Shown: piece after piece, positions 62,294-64,000 of the stretch
Layout: every line of letters starts with the position of its first letter
Position numbering within the stretch: the first letter of the stretch is position 1
Assembly: GCA_016786885.1 (NCBI GenBank)
Contig: JAEUVO010000067.1
Coordinates: 1-64,000 of the forward strand
DNA from: Chitinophagaceae bacterium
GTDB taxonomy: Bacteria; Bacteroidota; Bacteroidia; Chitinophagales; Chitinophagaceae
Reading direction: 5' to 3'
DNA length: 64,000 nt
Notes under the pieces: model-generated
Database searches by the model: none
Told to the model about the DNA's origin: nothing
What the model saw: only the letters and a program-made list of their open reading frames with translations
Position numbers and translations under genes: made by a program

Positions 62294-63442
62294 CTACCCT
62301 ATGGCTTCTTTAATTTCTTTTACTACAATAGCTAATTCTTCATTTGTAATACTGGTAGAACTGGGAATACTAAGACAAGTATTATAAATATAATCTGAAT
62401 TATCGCTTCGCTGTATATAGACACAACCTTTATACATCGGTAATTTATTCATGGGCATCCAGAAACGGCGACTCAATATCTTATTTGCATTCAGATGGTC
62501 CAATAATTGCTTTTGTTTGTCTGTCTGAATTGTAAATAGCCAGCCATTGGTTTCCACATCAGTTAATTCCTTTTGAAAACGAATATCAGCCACACCAGTT
62601 AATTCCTTTTTATAAAAAGCTACACATTCCTTCTTTCTCTTAATAAATGAAGGGAGCAGCTCCATTTGGCCTACTCCAATGGCCGCCAAAACATTTACCA
62701 ACCGGTAATTATAGCCCACTTCATCATGGTAATATTCATCAGGGCTTGCTTTTGCTGTTGTTGTCAGGTGTTTTGCATGTTTAGCCAGCGTTTCATCATC
62801 AGTAACGATCACACCCCCACCGCCAGTAGAAATAATTTTATTGCCATTAAAGCTAAAACAGGCCAGCGGACTGAAAGTACCGGCACTTTTCCCTTTGTAA
62901 GTGGTACCCAGTGCCTCTGTTGAGTCTTCAACAATTGGCAACGGGTATTTTTTTGCAATAGATAAGAACCTGTCCATATCACACATATTACCAAGAATAT
63001 GTACTGGCATGATAGCACCTATTCTGCGGCCATCTTTGATATAAATGAGATCTCCGTTCTTTTCATCTGTCTCATTCTCCAGGAATTCTTCCAGCAAATC
63101 GAGATCCATTTGCCATAAGTCCGGATCTGCATCAATCAACAAGGGTTCTGCGCCAAGGTATTTGATAGAATTAGCTGAAGCTACAAAAGTGAGATTGGGT
63201 AAAATAACATAATCATCCTCCTTAACGCCACTAAGCAATAAGGAGATATGTAATGCTGCCGTTCCATTAACAGCTGCTACACCATATTTGGCACCGGCAA
63301 AACCAGCAACCATTTCCTCAAACTGTGTAACATAAGAACCTACAGAAGAAATCCAACCGGTATCCAAACAATCTTTTACATATTTCCATTCATTTCCGGC
63401 TATATTGGGAACACTTAAGGGGATAAATTTATCATTACTCAT
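62294..63442 (-). CDS. LegC-type DegT/DnrJ/EryC1 sugar aminotransferase
   Basis: A 382-residue PLP aminotransferase of the LegC branch, which aminates 4-keto-6-deoxy sugar nucleotides. IPLSVPNIAGNEWKYVKDCL and GWISSVGSYV are the LegC hallmark; the PLP lysine lies in FSFNGNKIISTGGGG. The start overlaps the stop of the upstream epimerase gene by eight bases, so they are co-translated. Likely makes an amino sugar for the surface glycan. Confidence 0.92.
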   Translation of the reverse strand: MSNDKFIPLSVPNIAGNEWKYVKDCLDTGWISSVGSYVTQFEEMVAGFAGAKYGVAAVNGTAALHISLLLSGVKEDDYVILPNLTFVASANSIKYLGAEPLLIDADPDLWQMDLDLLEEFLENETDEKNGDLIYIKDGRRIGAIMPVHILGNMCDMDRFLSIAKKYPLPIVEDSTEALGTTYKGKSAGTFSPLACFSFNGNKIISTGGGGVIVTDDETLAKHAKHLTTTAKASPDEYYHDEVGYNYRLVNVLAAIGVGQMELLPSFIKRKKECVAFYKKELTGVADIRFQKELTDVETNGWLFTIQTDKQKQLLDHLNANKILSRRFWMPMNKLPMYKGCVYIQRSDNSDYIYNTCLSIPSSTSITNEELAIVVKEIKEAIG

Positions 63443-64000
63443 AAACTAATTTTCCAGATTCAAGATATTGGTTATACCATTCAACCGTATTTTTTAACCC
63501 TTCTTTCCACATTACTTTAGGTTCGAACCCTAATTGCTTCCTTGCTTTGCTGATATCGGGGCAACGACGGGAAACAGAACCGGGATAAGTAGGTGCATTT
63601 TCAAAAGATCCTTTGAAATCCATCAATTCACCGGCATAATGAATCAGTTCACCAATTGTAATCTCATCCTGTGTACCGATATGATATATCTGGCCATTTG
63701 TATTAGGTTGCTCCATAGCCAGTACGGTTCCTTCTACCGCATCAGTAATATAACAAAAAGCTCTTGTCTGGTCATGCCCGTAAACTTTGAATGGTTCTTC
63801 TCCCTTTCTATAACGAACCACCAGGTGAGGAATCACATGTTTGAAACCCATTCTCGGGCCATACACATTATGATAACGGACAATCGTTGTTTCAAAGCCA
63901 AGTATCCGTGCATAGTTAAGAAAACCTGATTCACCCAGCATTTTTGTAACCGCATAGGTAAACCTTGGATGCCCGATATCCTGTATACATAAGGGTACTT
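63435..64000 (-). CDS. NAD-dependent sugar epimerase/dehydratase (partial, N-terminus off the right edge)
   Basis: C-terminal part of an extended short-chain dehydrogenase acting on nucleotide sugars. The catalytic YxxxK (YAVTK) lies just inside the window edge at about 63942-63956, followed by GESGFLNYAR, YHNVYGPRM and GHDQTRAFCYITD. The frame is open to base 64000, so the N-terminal Rossmann part is beyond it. Probably forms the keto sugar used by the LegC-type aminotransferase. Confidence 0.9.
   Translation of the reverse strand, partial: VPLCIQDIGHPRFTYAVTKMLGESGFLNYARILGFETTIVRYHNVYGPRMGFKHVIPHLVVRYRKGEEPFKVYGHDQTRAFCYITDAVEGTVLAMEQPNTNGQIYHIGTQDEITIGELIHYAGELMDFKGSFENAPTYPGSVSRRCPDISKARKQLGFEPKVMWKEGLKNTVEWYNQYLESGKLVYE

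Overview
The window is AT-rich chromosomal DNA from a member of the Bacteroidota, most likely family Chitinophagaceae. The evidence is a complete gldKLMN (type IX secretion/gliding) set plus gldB, Bacteroidota-specific families (DUF4271, DUF4783, DUF6089, Cys-rich CWC), a flexixanthin/zeaxanthin-type carotenoid operon, several TonB receptors, and promoters of the Bacteroidota form TTG-N19-23-TAnnTTTG. No Shine-Dalgarno-like sites stood out. I saw no insertion sequence, prophage, CRISPR array or rRNA.

Layout. 1-1559: end of a MoxR/DUF58 operon. 1714-8044: small lipoprotein, nadE and gldB (divergent), a desaturase, apaG and a Thermus-type isocitrate dehydrogenase. 8188-11591: unknown secreted protein, SUI1-like factor, nadC, DUF4783. 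11796-17226: gpmI, then a haem-related run (haem-binding protein, unknown membrane protein, TonB haem-type receptor, PepSY protein). 17350-21911: ECF sigma factor with an unusual inner-membrane-anchored/beta-barrel partner, a lipoprotein, uvrC. 22162-26996: gldKLMN. 27144-34352: DUF255 thioredoxin-fold protein, hemD, DUF4271, a BamA/TamA-like protein, hemW. 34399-45770: gpsA, a periplasmic adaptor and TolC pair without a pump, an MG2/TonB-plug protein, a transsulfuration enzyme, an amino acid permease, a TonB receptor. 45760-50795: pirin, an unknown, an intradiol-dioxygenase-like lipoprotein, an outer-membrane protein and a LytS/LytTR two-component pair. 50889-53378: promoter, cobalamin riboswitch, btuB and a cysteine-rich CWC protein. 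53404-54647: marC, tRNA-Arg(CCG), a membrane protein. 54648-60749: carotenoid operon (sigma factor, crtI, crtB, idi, crtZ, crtY) behind a CarH/LitR-like B12-binding MerR regulator. 60825-64000: surface polysaccharide genes running off the right edge.

How they fit together. Two separate loci depend on cobalamin: a riboswitch-controlled uptake gene, and a predicted adenosylcobalamin photoreceptor next to the carotenoid genes. The intergenic segment between carH and the carotenoid operon holds two perfect inverted repeats built from four TAAACA-type half-sites, one over the -7 box and one next to the -33 box. This looks like the operator of a light/B12-controlled carotenoid switch and is the most interesting regulatory structure I found. 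Also notable are an apparent CTG start for crtY, the membrane-anchored beta-barrel partner of the first sigma factor, and very short predicted leaders on nadE, nadC and tolC.

The only gene-free stretch longer than 300 bases is 50796-51211, which holds the btuB promoter and cobalamin riboswitch.
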